NCBI RefSeq assembly: GCF_023898315.1
Contig: NC_064623.1
Span: 15,513,140-15,577,139 of the forward strand
From: Schistocerca nitens
Taxonomy: Eukaryota > Arthropoda > Insecta > Orthoptera > Acrididae
Length of the DNA stretch: 64,000 bases
Direction: 5' to 3'
In this document: piece by piece, positions 19,645 through 30,556 of the stretch
Layout: each line of letters starts with the position of its first letter
How positions within the stretch are numbered: the first letter of the stretch is position 1
The notes under the pieces: model-generated
Database searches by the model: none
What the model saw: the letters and a program-made list of their open reading frames with translations, nothing else
Told to the model about the DNA's origin: nothing
Made by a program: the position numbers and the translations under genes

Positions 19645-22600
19645 ACATCTACATGATTACTCTGCAATTCACATTTAAGTGCTTGGCAGAGGGTTCATCG
19701 AACCACAATCATACTATCTATCTACCATTCCACTCCCGAACAGCACGCGGGAAAAACGAACACCTAAACCTTTCTGTTCGATCTCTTATTTCCCTTATTT
19801 TATTTTGATGATCATTCCTACCTATGTAGGTTGGACTCAACAAAATATTTTCGCATTCGGAAGAGAAAGTTGGTGACTGAAATTTCGTAAATAGATCTCG
19901 CCGAGACGAAAAAAGGCCTTTGATTTAATGACTTCCATCCCAACTCGCGTATCATATCTGCCACACTCTCTCCCCTATTATGTGATAATACAAAACGAGC
20001 TGCCCTTTTTTGCACCCTTTCGATGTCCCCCGTCAATCCCACCTGGTAAGGATCCCACACCGCGCAGCAAAACAGAGGACGAACGAGTGTAGTGTAAGCT
20101 GTCTCTTTAGTGGACTTGTTGCATCTTCTAAGTGTCCTGTCAATGAAACGCAACCTTTGGCTCGCCTTCCCCACAATATTCTATGTGGTCTTTCCAACTG
20201 AAGTTGTTCGTAATTTTAACACCCAGGTACTTAGTTGAATTGACAGCCTTGAGAATTGTACCATTTATCGAGCAATCGAATTCCAACGGATTTCTTTTGG
20301 AACTCATATGGATCACCTCACACTTTTTAGCGTCAACTGCCACCTGCCACACCATACAGCAATCTTTTCTAAATCGCTTTGCAACTGATACTGGTCTCCG
20401 GATGACCTTACTAGACGGTAAATTACAGCATCATCTGCGAACAACCTAAGAGAACCGTTCAGATTGTCACGCAGGTCATTTATATAGATCAGGAACAGCA
20501 GAGGTCCCAGGACGCTTCCCTGAGGAACACTCGATATCACTTCAGTTTTACACGATGATTTACCGTCTATTACTACGAACTGCGACCTTCCTGACAGGAA
20601 ATCACGAATCCAGTCGCACAACTGAGACGATACCCCATAGGCCCGCAGCTTGATTAGAAGTCACTTGTGAGGAACGGTGTCAAAAGCTTTCCGGAAATCT
20701 AGAAATACCGAATCAACTTGAGATCCCCTGTCGATAGCGGCCATTACTTCTTGCGAATAAAGAGCCAGCTGCGTTGCACAAGAACGATGTTTTCTGAAAC
20801 CATGCTGATTACGTATCAATAGATCGTTCCCTTCCAAGTGATTCATAATGTTTGAATACAGTATATGCTCCAAATCCCTACTGCAAACCGACGTGAATGA
20901 TATAGGTCTGTGTAGTTCGATGGATTACTGCTGCTACCCCTCTTAAACAGTGGTGCGACCTGCGCAATTTTCCAATCTGTAGGTACAGATCTATCGGTGA
21001 GCGAGCGGTTGTATATGATTGCTAAGTAGGGAGCTATTGTATCAGCGTAATCTGAAAGGAACCTAATCGGTATACAATCTGGACCTGAAGACTTGCCCGT
21101 ATCAAGCGATTTGAGTTGCTTCGCAACCCCTAAGGTATCTACTTCTAAGAAACTCATGCTAGCAGCTGTTCGTGTTTCAAATTCTGAAGTATTCCACTCG
21201 TCTTCCCTGGTGAAGGAATTTCGGAAAACTGCGTCAATAACTCCGCTTTAGCGGCACAGTCGTCGGTAACAGTACCATCGGCACTGCGCAGTGAAGGTAT
21301 TGAGTGCGTCTTGCCGCTTGTGTACTTTACATACGACCAGAATTTCTTCGGATTTTCTACCAAATTTCGAGACAATGTTTCGTTGTGGAACCTATTAAAG
21401 GCATCTCGCATTGAAGTCCGTGCCAAATTTCGCGCGTCTGTAAATTTTAGCCAATCTTCGGGATTTCGCGTTCTTCTGAACTTCGCATGCTTTTTCCGTT
21501 GCCTCTGCAACAGCGTTCGGACCTGTTTTGTGTACCACGGGGGATCAGTTCCATCTCTTACCAATTTATGCGGTATGAATATCTCAATTGCTGTTGCTAC
21601 TATATCTTTGAATTTGAGCCACATCTCGTCTCCATTTGGATAGTCAGTTCGGAAGGAATGGAGGTTGTCTCTTAAGAAGGCTTCTAGTGACACTTTATCC
21701 GCTTTTTTTAAATAAAATTATTTTGCGTTTGTTTCTGGTGGATTTGGAAGAAACGGTATTGAGCCTAGCTACAACGACCTTGTGATCACTAACCCCTGTA
21801 TCAGTCATGATGCTCTCTATTAGCTCTGAATTGTTTGTGGCTAAGAGGTCAAGTGTGTTTTCGCAACCATTTACAATTCGTGTGGGTTCGTGGAGTAACT
21901 GCTCGAAATAATTTTCGGAGAAAGCATTTAGGACAATCTCGGAAGATGTCTTCTGCCTACCACCGGTTTGGAACAAGTATTTTTGCCAACATATCGAGTG
22001 AAGGTTGAAGTCGAGTCGAAACAAGGCCCCGGGAGTAGACAACATTCCATTAGAACTACTGACGGCCTTGGGAGAGCCAGTCCTGACAAAACTATACCAT
22101 CTGGTGAGCAAGATGTATGAGACAGGTGAAATTCCCTCAGATTTCAAGAAGAATATAATAATTCCAATCCCAAAGAAAGCAGGTGTTGATAGATGTGAAA
22201 ATTACCGAACTATCAGTTTAATAAGTCACAGCTGCAAAATACTCACACGAATTCTTTACAGACGAATGGAAAAACTGGTAGAAGCCGACATCGGGGAAGA
22301 TCAGTTTGGATTCCGTAGAAATATTGGAACACGTGAGGCAATACTGACCTTACGAGTTATCTTAGAAGAAAGATTAAGGAAACGCAAACCTCCGTTTCTA
22401 GCATTTGTAGACTTAGAGAAAGCTTTTGACAATGTTAACTGGAATACTCTCTTTCAAATTCTAAAGGTGCCAGGGGTAAAATACAGGGAGTGAAAGGCTA
22501 TTTACAATTTGTACAGAAACCAGATGGCAGTTATAAGAGTCGAGGGGCATGAAAGGGAAGCAGCGGTTGGGAAGGGAGTGAGACAGGGTTGTAGCCTCTC

Positions 22601-23790
22601 CCCACTGTTATTCAATCTGTATATTGAACAAGCAGTAAAGGAAACAAAAGAAAAATTCGGAGTAGGTATTAAAATCCATGGAGAAGAAATAAAAACTCTG
22701 AGGTTCGCCGATGACATTGTAATTCTGTCAGAGACAGCAAAGGACTTGGAAGAGCAGTTGAATGGAATGAACAGTGTCTTGAAAGGAGGATATAAGATGA
22801 ACATCAACAAAAGCAAAACGAGGATAATGGAATGTAGTCGAATTAAGTCGGGTGATGCTGAGGTAATTAGATTAGGAAATGAGACACTTAAAGTAGTAAA
22901 GGAGTTTTGCTATTTGGGGAGCAAAATAACTGATGATGGTCGAAGTAGAGAGGATATAAAATGTAGACTGGCAATGGCAAGGAAAGCGTTTCTGAACAAG
23001 AGAAATTTGTTAACATCGAGTATAGATTTAAGTGTCAGGAAGTCGTTTCTGAAAGTATTTGTATGGAGTGTAGCCATGTATGGAAGTGAAACATGGACGA
23101 GAAATAGTTTGGACAGGAAGAGAATAGAAGCTTTCGAAATGTGGTGCTACAGAAGAATGCTGAAGATTAGATGGGTAGATCACATAACTAATGAGGAGGT
23201 ATTGAATAGAATTGGGGAGAAGAGGAGTTTGTGGCACAACTTGACAAGAAGAAGGGATCGGTTGGTAGGACATGTTCTGAGGCATCAAGGGATCACAAAT
23301 TTAGCATTGGAGGGCAGCGTGGAGGGTGAAAATCGTAGAGGGAGACCAAGAGATGAATACACTAAGCCGGTTCAGAAGGATGTAGGTTGCAGTAGGTACT
23401 GGGAGATGAAGAAACTTGCACAGGATAGGGTAGCATGGAGAGCTGCATCAAACCAGTCTCAGGACTGAAGACCACAACAACAACAACATCGAGGGAAGGT
23501 TGAAGTCCCCACCAACTATAACCATATGAGTGGGGTAATTTATTTGTTACGAGACTCGAATTTTCTCTGAACTGTTCAGCAACTATATCATCGGAGTCTG
23601 GAGGTCGGTAGAAGGAGCCAATTATTAACTTAGTTCGGCTGTTAAGTATAACCTCCACCCGTACCAATTCGCACGGAGTATCTACTTCGGGTTCACTACA
23701 AGATAAACCACTACTGACAGACTCAAACGCACCACCACCAATTCTGCCTAATCTGTCTTTCCTGAACACCGTCTGAGACTTCAGATCATT
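19645..23790 (-). mobile_element. Jockey/CR1-like LINE, copy C, nearly complete, split by an RTE element
   Basis: Minus-strand order: endonuclease (FRKDRLGRIGGGAFESV, LIIGSFYRPPDSD, then VGGDFN at the RTE insertion, LHSICW, TLDLLATNN, VSDHKVV), a linker (PPWYTKQVRTLLQRQRKKH, PKKFWSYVKY), the RT ([62 protein letters not shown]) and the C-terminal region (EYLGVKITNNFSWKDH-like text, RAARFVLSHNRGES). The RT box FADD is present, but several frameshifts and stops break the ORF. The 3' end at 19645 is followed by an ATCTAC-type microsatellite. The RTE occupies 22013-23487. Confidence 0.88.
22013..23487 (+). mobile_element. RTE-like LINE inserted in LINE C, 5'-truncated
   Basis: Reads GVDNIPLELLTALGEPV, a stop near 22490, then a 319-codon frame (22509-23468): RQGCSLSPLLFNLYIEQ, LRFADDIVIL (catalytic box), YGSETWT, MWCYRRMLKIRW, RRRDRLVGHVLRHQG and GRPRDEYTK. 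The 3' end is a CAACAAC microsatellite, usual for RTE elements. A 20-bp target duplication with one mismatch lies at 21993-22012 and 23488-23507. The endonuclease part is missing, so it was dead on arrival. Confidence 0.9.
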
Positions 23791-23870
23791 ACGATGTAAC
23801 AAGAAAAGTAACGGACCGAGAACGGAACCCTGTGGTACCCCGCATTTCACACGAGCCCACATTTTGGCCC
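23791..23870 (-). pseudogene. RT scrap joined to LINE C upstream edge
   Basis: The minus strand reads [16 protein letters not shown], an RT motif B segment, immediately upstream of the endonuclease of LINE C. Motif B cannot precede the endonuclease in one LINE, so this is a piece of another element fused at about 23790. Confidence 0.6.
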
Positions 23871-24159
23871 ACTGCTACCCGTCAGCTGCCGCAACGTCGC
23901 TCGCCAGCGCAAGAGTGGAGAGATGACGATTCTGAGCGCTGACCGCCCACTTGGTGCGGCCGACACGCGGCTGGGAAGCGGCAGGCGGCGGGAGAAAGTA
24001 GCCGCCGCTGCTCTGCTCAGCTGCCCGCTTCCTTCCTTCCGTCCGCCGCTCCCGAGCAGGGAGCGGAAACCCGCTCCAAACGAGCTGACGCCAGTGCGGC
24101 GCGGCCGTGAGGAGGGGAAGCGGATCGCGTGTCGACGGACAGGGGAGGGGCAGGCGAGG

Positions 24160-24215
24160 CTGCAGCGAGTATAAATCGCTGGCGCCAGCCGCGGCCGCCA
24201 GCAGTCGCTATCCTC
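24160..24215 (+). promoter_or_regulatory. Core promoter: TATA box and initiator of the host gene
   Basis: 'tataaat' at 24170-24176 lies in CpG-rich sequence. An initiator-like 'gcagtc' at 24201-24206 puts the likely start at A24203, about 33 bases downstream, the normal spacing. The first ATG follows 54 bases later. This is predicted from motifs and spacing only. Confidence 0.6.
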
Positions 24216-24256
24216 CCGCCTGCAGCGAGCAACTCAGCCCAACTGAGCCAGCCGAC

Positions 24257-24268
24257 ATGAGGACTCAC
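24257..24268 (+). CDS. Host gene exon 1, coding part (MRTH)
   Basis: ATG AGG ACT CAC followed by the strong donor 'gtgagt' at 24269. It supplies the basic N-terminus of the signal peptide completed by exon 2 (phase 0 junction, MRTH|VLYNSV). The 5' UTR is about 54 bases and the surroundings are CpG-rich. Alternative: translation from the Met at codon 8 of exon 2, which would still leave a hydrophobic leader. A transcript would settle this. Confidence 0.55.
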
Positions 24269-24370
24269 GTGAGTACAGCCGCGGCGCCAGCATCCCGCCG
24301 CGGAAACTGTCCCGCCGAAGACCCCCGCACGACGGCTCCGCAGGCTGACGAAGCCCGCTCTCAAAGTCGA

Positions 24371-25765
24371 CCTACATATACATCCATACTCCGCAAGCCA
24401 CCTGACGGTGTGTGGCGGAGGGTACCCTGAGTACCTCTATGGGTTCTCCCTTCTATTCCAGTCTCGTATTGTTCGTGGAAAGAAGGATTGTCAGTATGCT
24501 TCTGTGTGGGCCCTAATCTCTCTGATTTTATCCTCATGGTCTCTTCGCGAGATATACGTAGGAGGGAGCAATATACTGGTTGACTCCTCAGTGAAAGTAT
24601 GTTCTCGAAACTTCAACAAAAGCCCGTACCGAGCTACTGAGCGTCTCTCCTGCAGAGTCTTCCGACTGGAGTTTATCTATTACCTCCGTAACGCTTTCGC
24701 GATTACTAAATGATCCTGTAACGAAGCGCGCTGCTCTCCGTTGGATCTTCTCTATCTCTTCTATCAACCCTATCTGGTACGGATCCCACACCGCTGAGCA
24801 GTATTCAAGCAGTGGAAGAACAAGCGTACTGTAACCTACTTCCTTTGTTTTCGGATTGCATTTCCTTAGGATTCTTCCAATGAATCTCAGTCTGGCATTT
24901 GCTTTACCGACGATCAACTTTATACGATCATTCCATTTTAAATCACTCCTAATGCGTACTCCCAGATAATTTATGGAATTAACTGCTTCCAGTTGCTGAC
25001 CTGCTATATTGTAGCTAAACGATAATGGATCTATCTTTCTATGTATTCGCAGCACATTACACTTGTCTACATTGAGATTCAATTGCCATTCCCTGCACCA
25101 TGCGTTAATTCGCTGCAGGTCTTCCTGCATTTCAGTACAATTTTCCATTGTTACAACCCCTCGATACACCACAGTATCATCTGCAAAAAGCCCCAGTGAA
25201 CTTCCGATGTCATCCAGAAGGTCATTTATGTATATTGTGAACAGCAACGGTCCTATGACACTCCCCTGCGGCACACCTGAAATCACTCTTACTTCGGAAG
25301 ACTTCTCTCCATTGAGAATGACATGTTGCGTTCTGTTATCTAGGAACTCCTCAATCCAATCACACAATTGGTCTGATAGTCCATATGCTCTTACTTTGTT
25401 CATTAAACGACTGTGCGGAACTGTATCGAACGCCTTGCGGAAGTCAAGAAACACGGCATCTACCTGGGAACCCGTGTCTATGGCCCTCTGAGTGTAGTGG
25501 ACGAATAGCGCGAGCTGGGTTTCACACGATCGTCTTTTTCGAAACCCATGCTGATTCCTACAGATTTCTAGTCTCCAGAAAAGTCATTATACTCGAACAT
25601 AATACGTGTTCCAAAATTCTACAACTGATCGACGTTAGAGATATAGGTCTATAGTTCTGCACATCTGTTCGACGTCCCTTCTTGAAAACGGGGATGACCT
25701 GTGCCCTTTTCCAATCCTTTGGAACGCTACGCTGTTCTAGAGACCTACGGTGCACCGCTGCAAGA
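24371..25765 (-). mobile_element. Jockey/CR1-like LINE, copy E, 5'-truncated
   Basis: Minus-strand frames: KDWKRAQVIPVFKKG and NYRPISLTSISCRILEH near 25600-25755, then a 288-codon frame (25454-24588) with [43 protein letters not shown] and VLPLLEYCSAVWDPYQ. The RT box is intact in this frame. The C-terminus is shifted near 24690. The 3' untranslated part runs to about 24371, 100 bp past the exon 1 donor. It is a different family from copies A-D (3' end 'ccgcaagccacctgacgg'). Confidence 0.87.
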
Positions 25766-26009
25766 AGTACATGGAACTTTACTTTCGAATTGATTGGACG
25801 CCTCTCGCATAGCCCTCCTCACACTACCGGATGGTTATAATTAAACTTTCCCTATTTAACACCGTGTGAGTACCAAGCTTGGCAGCATTAATGTCAAGGA
25901 CATGGGGAAGAGAGATAATGCAGAATCAATTCAATATGCTGCTACAGTACATCATTCCATTACACACTGGCACCATTACTGCTACAGAAGGGGCTCAACA
26001 TGGCGCCCA

Positions 26010-27090
26010 TCAGTGTCGCAAAGTCTGAAAGCGCAGGACTCCATTCTGCACAGCAGAACGAAGCATGTCCGTAGGTATGCTGGCTACCTCTCTTGATACG
26101 CTGCGCTTCAGATCGGCACGTGTGTCAATGTCCCCCTGGTAAACCCTGTCCTTCAGGTTGCCCCACAACCCGGAAATCACAGGTAGTGAGATCTGTTGAA
26201 AGTGCCAGTCAAGCATTTGGGGACGATCGACTGATAATGCGATAGTTCCGAAATGTGTTTCGGAGAAGCACGTGAACTTCACGAGCGGTGTTCGCTGGAG
26301 CCCCTTCTTGGATGAAAACCGTTCGCCTCTCTGCTGTAGGGCGGGTATGAAATGCTGGCGAAGCATATCAGTGTAACGCTGGCCAGTCACACAGTCCTTA
26401 AACGCCAACCTGTTCCAAAAAAGAAAGGGCCAATGGTGAATGTAGCCATGAAGCCACACCATACGGTGACACATTCACCACACAGAGGCACTTCGTGCAC
26501 AGTGACTGGAGGTGAAGATCCCCGCTCTCGGCAATTCTGTATGTTCACCTCACCCGTCGGAGAAAAATTAGCTTCGTCTGGGCATAGGATTGTCCAGGGC
26601 CGACCCTCATCGACTTCAATCCTTGCGAGAAAGTGGAGAGCGAAGTCAACGCGTCGTTGTGCGTCCTGTGGTCCAAGCTGCTGTACGATATGGATCTGGT
26701 ATGGATAGCATTTTGGAACGGTTCGAGGCAACTTCTGTACAGTGGACCACGGGATGTTCAACTGTCGTGACACGGCACGCGCGCTGCCTGACGATCGGGA
26801 ATTGCGAGCAGCGTTGTCTGCCATAGCAACAGCGATTTCATCAGCCAGCTGTGGTTTGCACCACAAGTGGTTGATGAAATCGCTGTTGCTATGGCAGAAA
26901 CCGCTGATGGTCGTCGGACTCTTTCCGAAGCGCCGTCCAGTTCTCCAGTCAAATCGAACTTCTTCATCACGCTCTGCACAGCAGCTGGAGAAAGAGGACC
27001 CGTCTGTAATCCTTTCAGCCCTCGATATTCTCGAAGTGCAGCTGCAGCATTACTGTTGTCTCGATAACAGAGCTTCACCAATAATGCCCT
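26010..27090 (-). pseudogene. T4 transposase (HTH type of Tc1/mariner), broken
   Basis: The N-terminus reads LCYRDNSNAAAALREYRGLKGL and LSPAAVQSVMKKFDLTGEL, an HTH domain typical of this insect transposase group. After the inverted duplication it continues SSGSARAVSRQLNIPWSTVQK, then FALHFLARIEVDEGRPW, CPDEANFSPTGEVNIQNC (first catalytic Asp region), VTVWCGFMATFTIGPFFF and, in another frame, RYTDMLRQHFIPALQQRG. Several frameshifts; not functional. Confidence 0.8.
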
Positions 27091-27110
27091 GCTCCTTTTG
27101 TCCAGGGTCA

Positions 27111-27298
27111 GACGGCCGGTGTGGCCGTGCGGTTCTAGGCGCTTCAGTCTGGAACCGCGCGACCGCTACGACCGCAGGTCCGAATCCTGCCTCGGGCATG
27201 GATGTGTGTGATGTCCTTAGGTTAGGTTAGGTTTAAGTAATTCTAAGTTCTAGGGGACTGATGACCTCCCATGTTAAGTCCCATAGTGCTCAGAGCCA
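27111..27298 (+). mobile_element. SINE family 1 copy inside T4
   Basis: Full copy with a 15-bp exact target duplication 'ttttgtccagggtca' at 27096-27110 and 27299-27313, one of the cleanest in the window. Confidence 0.94.
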
Positions 27299-27559
27299 TT
27301 TTGTCCAGGGTCACGTTGACACGTCAACAAGTGCACTGTGACTGGTCAGGCATGTGAGACAGTGAACCACGATGACTGACCATGGCACCTGGTGGCCATA
27401 GTTGGAACTGGACGGTAGCGCTGTGACGCATGGAAATCACCCACCCCATACTCTCGACAGTAATACTACCAAGTTTGGTACTCGTACGGTAATTAGTTTC
27501 CGTGTTATAACGTGGTAAATCGGGAAAGTTTCATTATAACCACCCTGTATGTTGTGAGA

Positions 27560-28270
27560 CAAAGATTATGACAACTCGCTTAACAGCGCGCGGGTCCACC
27601 TTTGGAATCCAGTACAACTGCGTTCCATGGATCGGAAAATCCCTTGATAAGAGCCTGGAGGTATGTGGCACTAGGTCCCGCAGCTCCTCAAATAATGTGC
27701 TGGTGATCTGTGAACGCATCCCTGACGTGATCCGTGAGGTTCAGATCGGACAAATTTGTTGGCCACGATATCAACGTAATCTCTCCTCAGATTACTGCAG
27801 AACGATTGTGGCCTTATGATTTGGACAGTTATCTTGTTGGAAGATGTTGCCGCCGGGGAAGACGTCAAGGATGAAGGGATGCAAACGGTGTGCAAGAATG
27901 TTCACATAGTCCACAGCTGTTGTGGTGTCTTTGGTTGCTACCACAGGAGCCACGGAAGGTCAGGCGGATGTCCTCTCTAGAATAGTGCTGAACCCACCGG
28001 TATTCACCCATGGTGTGTTGCAATTTTGGAGGAGCCGTTTGCCTGGATGATGGCGTACCTGAACACGTTCATCGACTTGGTGTGACAAGAAACGCGATTC
28101 ATCCGACGACGTGACACGTCTGCATTGTTCGATAGACGAATCTCGATTGTCGCAAGATCCCTGCGATCGTAAATGACGTTGTCGATGGCACAGTGGAGAA
28201 CTCTGGGACACACGTGCTTGCACCGGCACCGTGCACTCTGCCACAGATCGCCGTCTGTCCTATTTTACAG
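27560..28270 (-). pseudogene. Tc1-like transposase relic
   Basis: The minus strand shows VTSSDESRF (first catalytic Asp motif), then fragments such as ISWPTNLSDLNLTDHV that recall the WPxxSPDLNPIEHV motif. Stops and shifts are throughout. Terminal repeats are not identified. Confidence 0.6.
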
Positions 28271-28530
28271 AACGGGCAAGCCTCTGACGTTTAAAGTTCT
28301 GTGATTATTTGTGGACGTCAACCACCTGCTAACCTGCTACTGCTTCCACCGTTCTTCATCCTCTTTGCGGACACCCTCACGACAGTAGCTCGCGAACAGT
28401 CGACCGACTACGCCGTTTCCGCGATGCTCGTTCACAGCCGTCAGACGGTAACTGTCTACTCTTTGTCATATTCGCTTATGTCAGTGGATTTCCCTATTTA
28501 CGGTCGGATGGACGAAGTAAAGAGGACGTT
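28271..28530. other. Unassigned sequence
   Basis: No recognised feature between the Tc1 relic and the RTE scrap. Confidence 0.3.
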
Positions 28531-28830
28531 AAATGGCAAGAAAAGCATTTCTGAAGAAGAGAAATTTGTTAACATCGAATTTAGACTCAAGTGTTAGGAA
28601 GTCTTTTCAAGGGGTCACCAGTTTAGTACTGGAGAGAAATGTGTGTAGGTGGAGGTGGGGGAGGGTAAATATCGTACAGGGAGACCAAGACATCAATACA
28701 GCAAGCAGGTTCAGAAGTATGTAGACTGCAGTAGTTATTCGGAGATGAAGAGATTTGTGCAGGATAGAGTGGCATGGAGAGCTGCATCAAAACAGTCTTC
28801 GGACTGCAGACCACAACAACAACAACGTCG
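28531..28830 (+). mobile_element. RTE-like LINE 3' fragment with internal deletion
   Basis: Contains ARKAFLKKRNLLTSNLDSSV then jumps to GRPRHQYSKQVQKYVDCS-like text and the 'gaccacaacaacaacaac' 3' end of the RTE family seen at 22013 and 54119. The middle (ETWT...GHVLRH) is deleted. Confidence 0.78.
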
Positions 28831-28839
28831 CTCGAATGA

Positions 28840-29249
28840 TCCCCCTTCGCCTCTGCTCGGCTTACAGAGTTTCACTACCGCGCCGTGTGCCCACAACGCG
28901 ATCAGATAGCAATCAATGTCGCGATGGGCAGCGGTCGCAATGTCTTCCATCCCTACTATCAGCTGCTTCGCAGGGACTTCAATCTTGTTTGAGGGCTCGG
29001 TGGCTAAGTGGTCCAGTATCAAGACTAGGTCTCAGATTCGATCGCTGGGCAGTCCAAGGACTCCTAGCTGTCAGTTACCACTTCTGGCAATATTTGTGAA
29101 ATATAGCGACTTTCTCCGCAGTCCAGAGCGTAAATCAGCCCAAAAGGTGTAGGAAGGCAACGCCAGACCACTTTCCAATAGGACCATGCTCACTAAAGCG
29201 CCCGCCCCCCTCTCTCCTCTCGCCACATCCCACATGTCTGTTGCCATCG
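28840..29249. other. Unassigned sequence
   Basis: No supported feature. A weakly tRNA-like stretch at about 28997-29055 is too degenerate to call. Confidence 0.3.
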
Positions 29250-29700
29250 CTTTCTAGTCTTTCCACTCTTCCTAGTCCTCTCCTATTTCTCTCATGTCCT
29301 CCTGTAACCCCTCTCATCAGGTAACTTTCGGTATTACTCCTCCTTCTTCCTTCAGGATGCCCATCATGACCTTCTTTGGCAATCTGTCATTTGTAATGTC
29401 CATACCAACCGAGCTTCCGTTCTCTTAATCTATCTGTGACGGTTTCTTGAGTCTGGGTCATTTCCCTAACTTTTTTTCTCCTTACGTGATCTCGCCGAGA
29501 TTACACGATCTTCTTAAATGATCCATTTCTACAACTCTCAGTTTGTTTTCATTTTTTATACCAAGCTCCCAGCGCTCGAGACATAAGTCGTTATAGGTAC
29601 TAAAATGTTTCTATACAGCATCTTCGGTGTATTGATGACAGCTTCACCTCTTTTTGTCCAACTAAGTAGAGGAGACAACTGCCTACCATTGATCAACGTT
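29250..29700 (-). pseudogene. LINE C-terminal relic (RTE-like group)
   Basis: The minus strand reads ENKLRVVEMDHLRRSC, then GMDITNDRLPKKVMMG and MREI, matching the conserved post-RT segment (VEMDFLRRS...RLPKKV...MRER) of insect RTE-like LINEs. Heavily decayed. Confidence 0.55.
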
Positions 29701-30554
29701 CTGGACTCTTCATTTGAAGAACAACTTTATTTGCACTCACAGCAGCAGTCTAAAGGCTGTTAATAGGTCCAATGGTTATGCTGCCTCCGGACACTGAGTT
29801 CTGTTAAGCTTTTTGTTCCATCCGGCGACGGAAGGCGACTTCACCAGATAAACCATCAGCTCCAACATGAGTATGGGGCCAGGCCGACTGAAAAAGACAT
29901 AGCCAACTGCAAATACAATTGTTTTATAATAATTAAAAGTAGCAGAAACACCGCCATCATACGCCAAATTTGAACAAATTGATGCTAGAGGTCACCATAT
30001 ATATCATGTTCGATGGTCACTGGATCCTGGACCAAATCAACTGAAAGATCGCGTAATTTTTTGACGAGTGCATAGCCGTTCCCTAACCAAACAGATTAAA
30101 GTGGACAAATTCTAGTTTGTAGTGAGATTTCTGTCCTCCTAATGGCATTTGTAAGGCCCTGCCCTCAATTTTCGTGATATAGCACCTTTCCAGAACCTTA
30201 AACACAATGACGCCCCTGTTAATACCCTCTCCATTCGAAAAAAATAAGTCAGTCTTTGTGCTATCACGACCCAAGACTCACGACCGCTTGAAAATGGCCT
30301 TGGTGGCCTAATCCGCTAATGGTGAAAGAAAATAGAAGAGCAACTGGTGATGGTATTTGATTCCATGTAATTACCACTACTGCGGACCCTGCGCCACCAT
30401 GTTTGACATGACGGTTCAGAATTTATTTCGAAACCAAACAAAATGTGAAAAATGCAACTGGCCAGGGTGCACCGATTTATGGGCTCATACAGTGAGCAGT
30501 GATGCAGAATTCATGATTGTAAACAAACATCAGTTTCAACACAAAGTTACATTT
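29701..30554. other. Unassigned stretch
   Basis: I see no supported gene or repeat in this part of intron 1. Frames are short and in mixed phases. Confidence 0.35.
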
Positions 30555-30556
30555 AT

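Larger units (their letters stand above)
25827..27547 (-). mobile_element. Tc1/mariner-type element T4, split by a SINE
   Basis: Ends 'ccggatggttataattaaac' (left) and 'ttcattataaccaccctg' (right) are inverted copies, and TA flanks both sides (25825-25826, 27548-27549). The coding strand is minus. The SINE at 27111-27298 sits near the 5' end of the transposase. A perfect 24-bp inverted duplication lies at 26820-26895. Confidence 0.85.
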
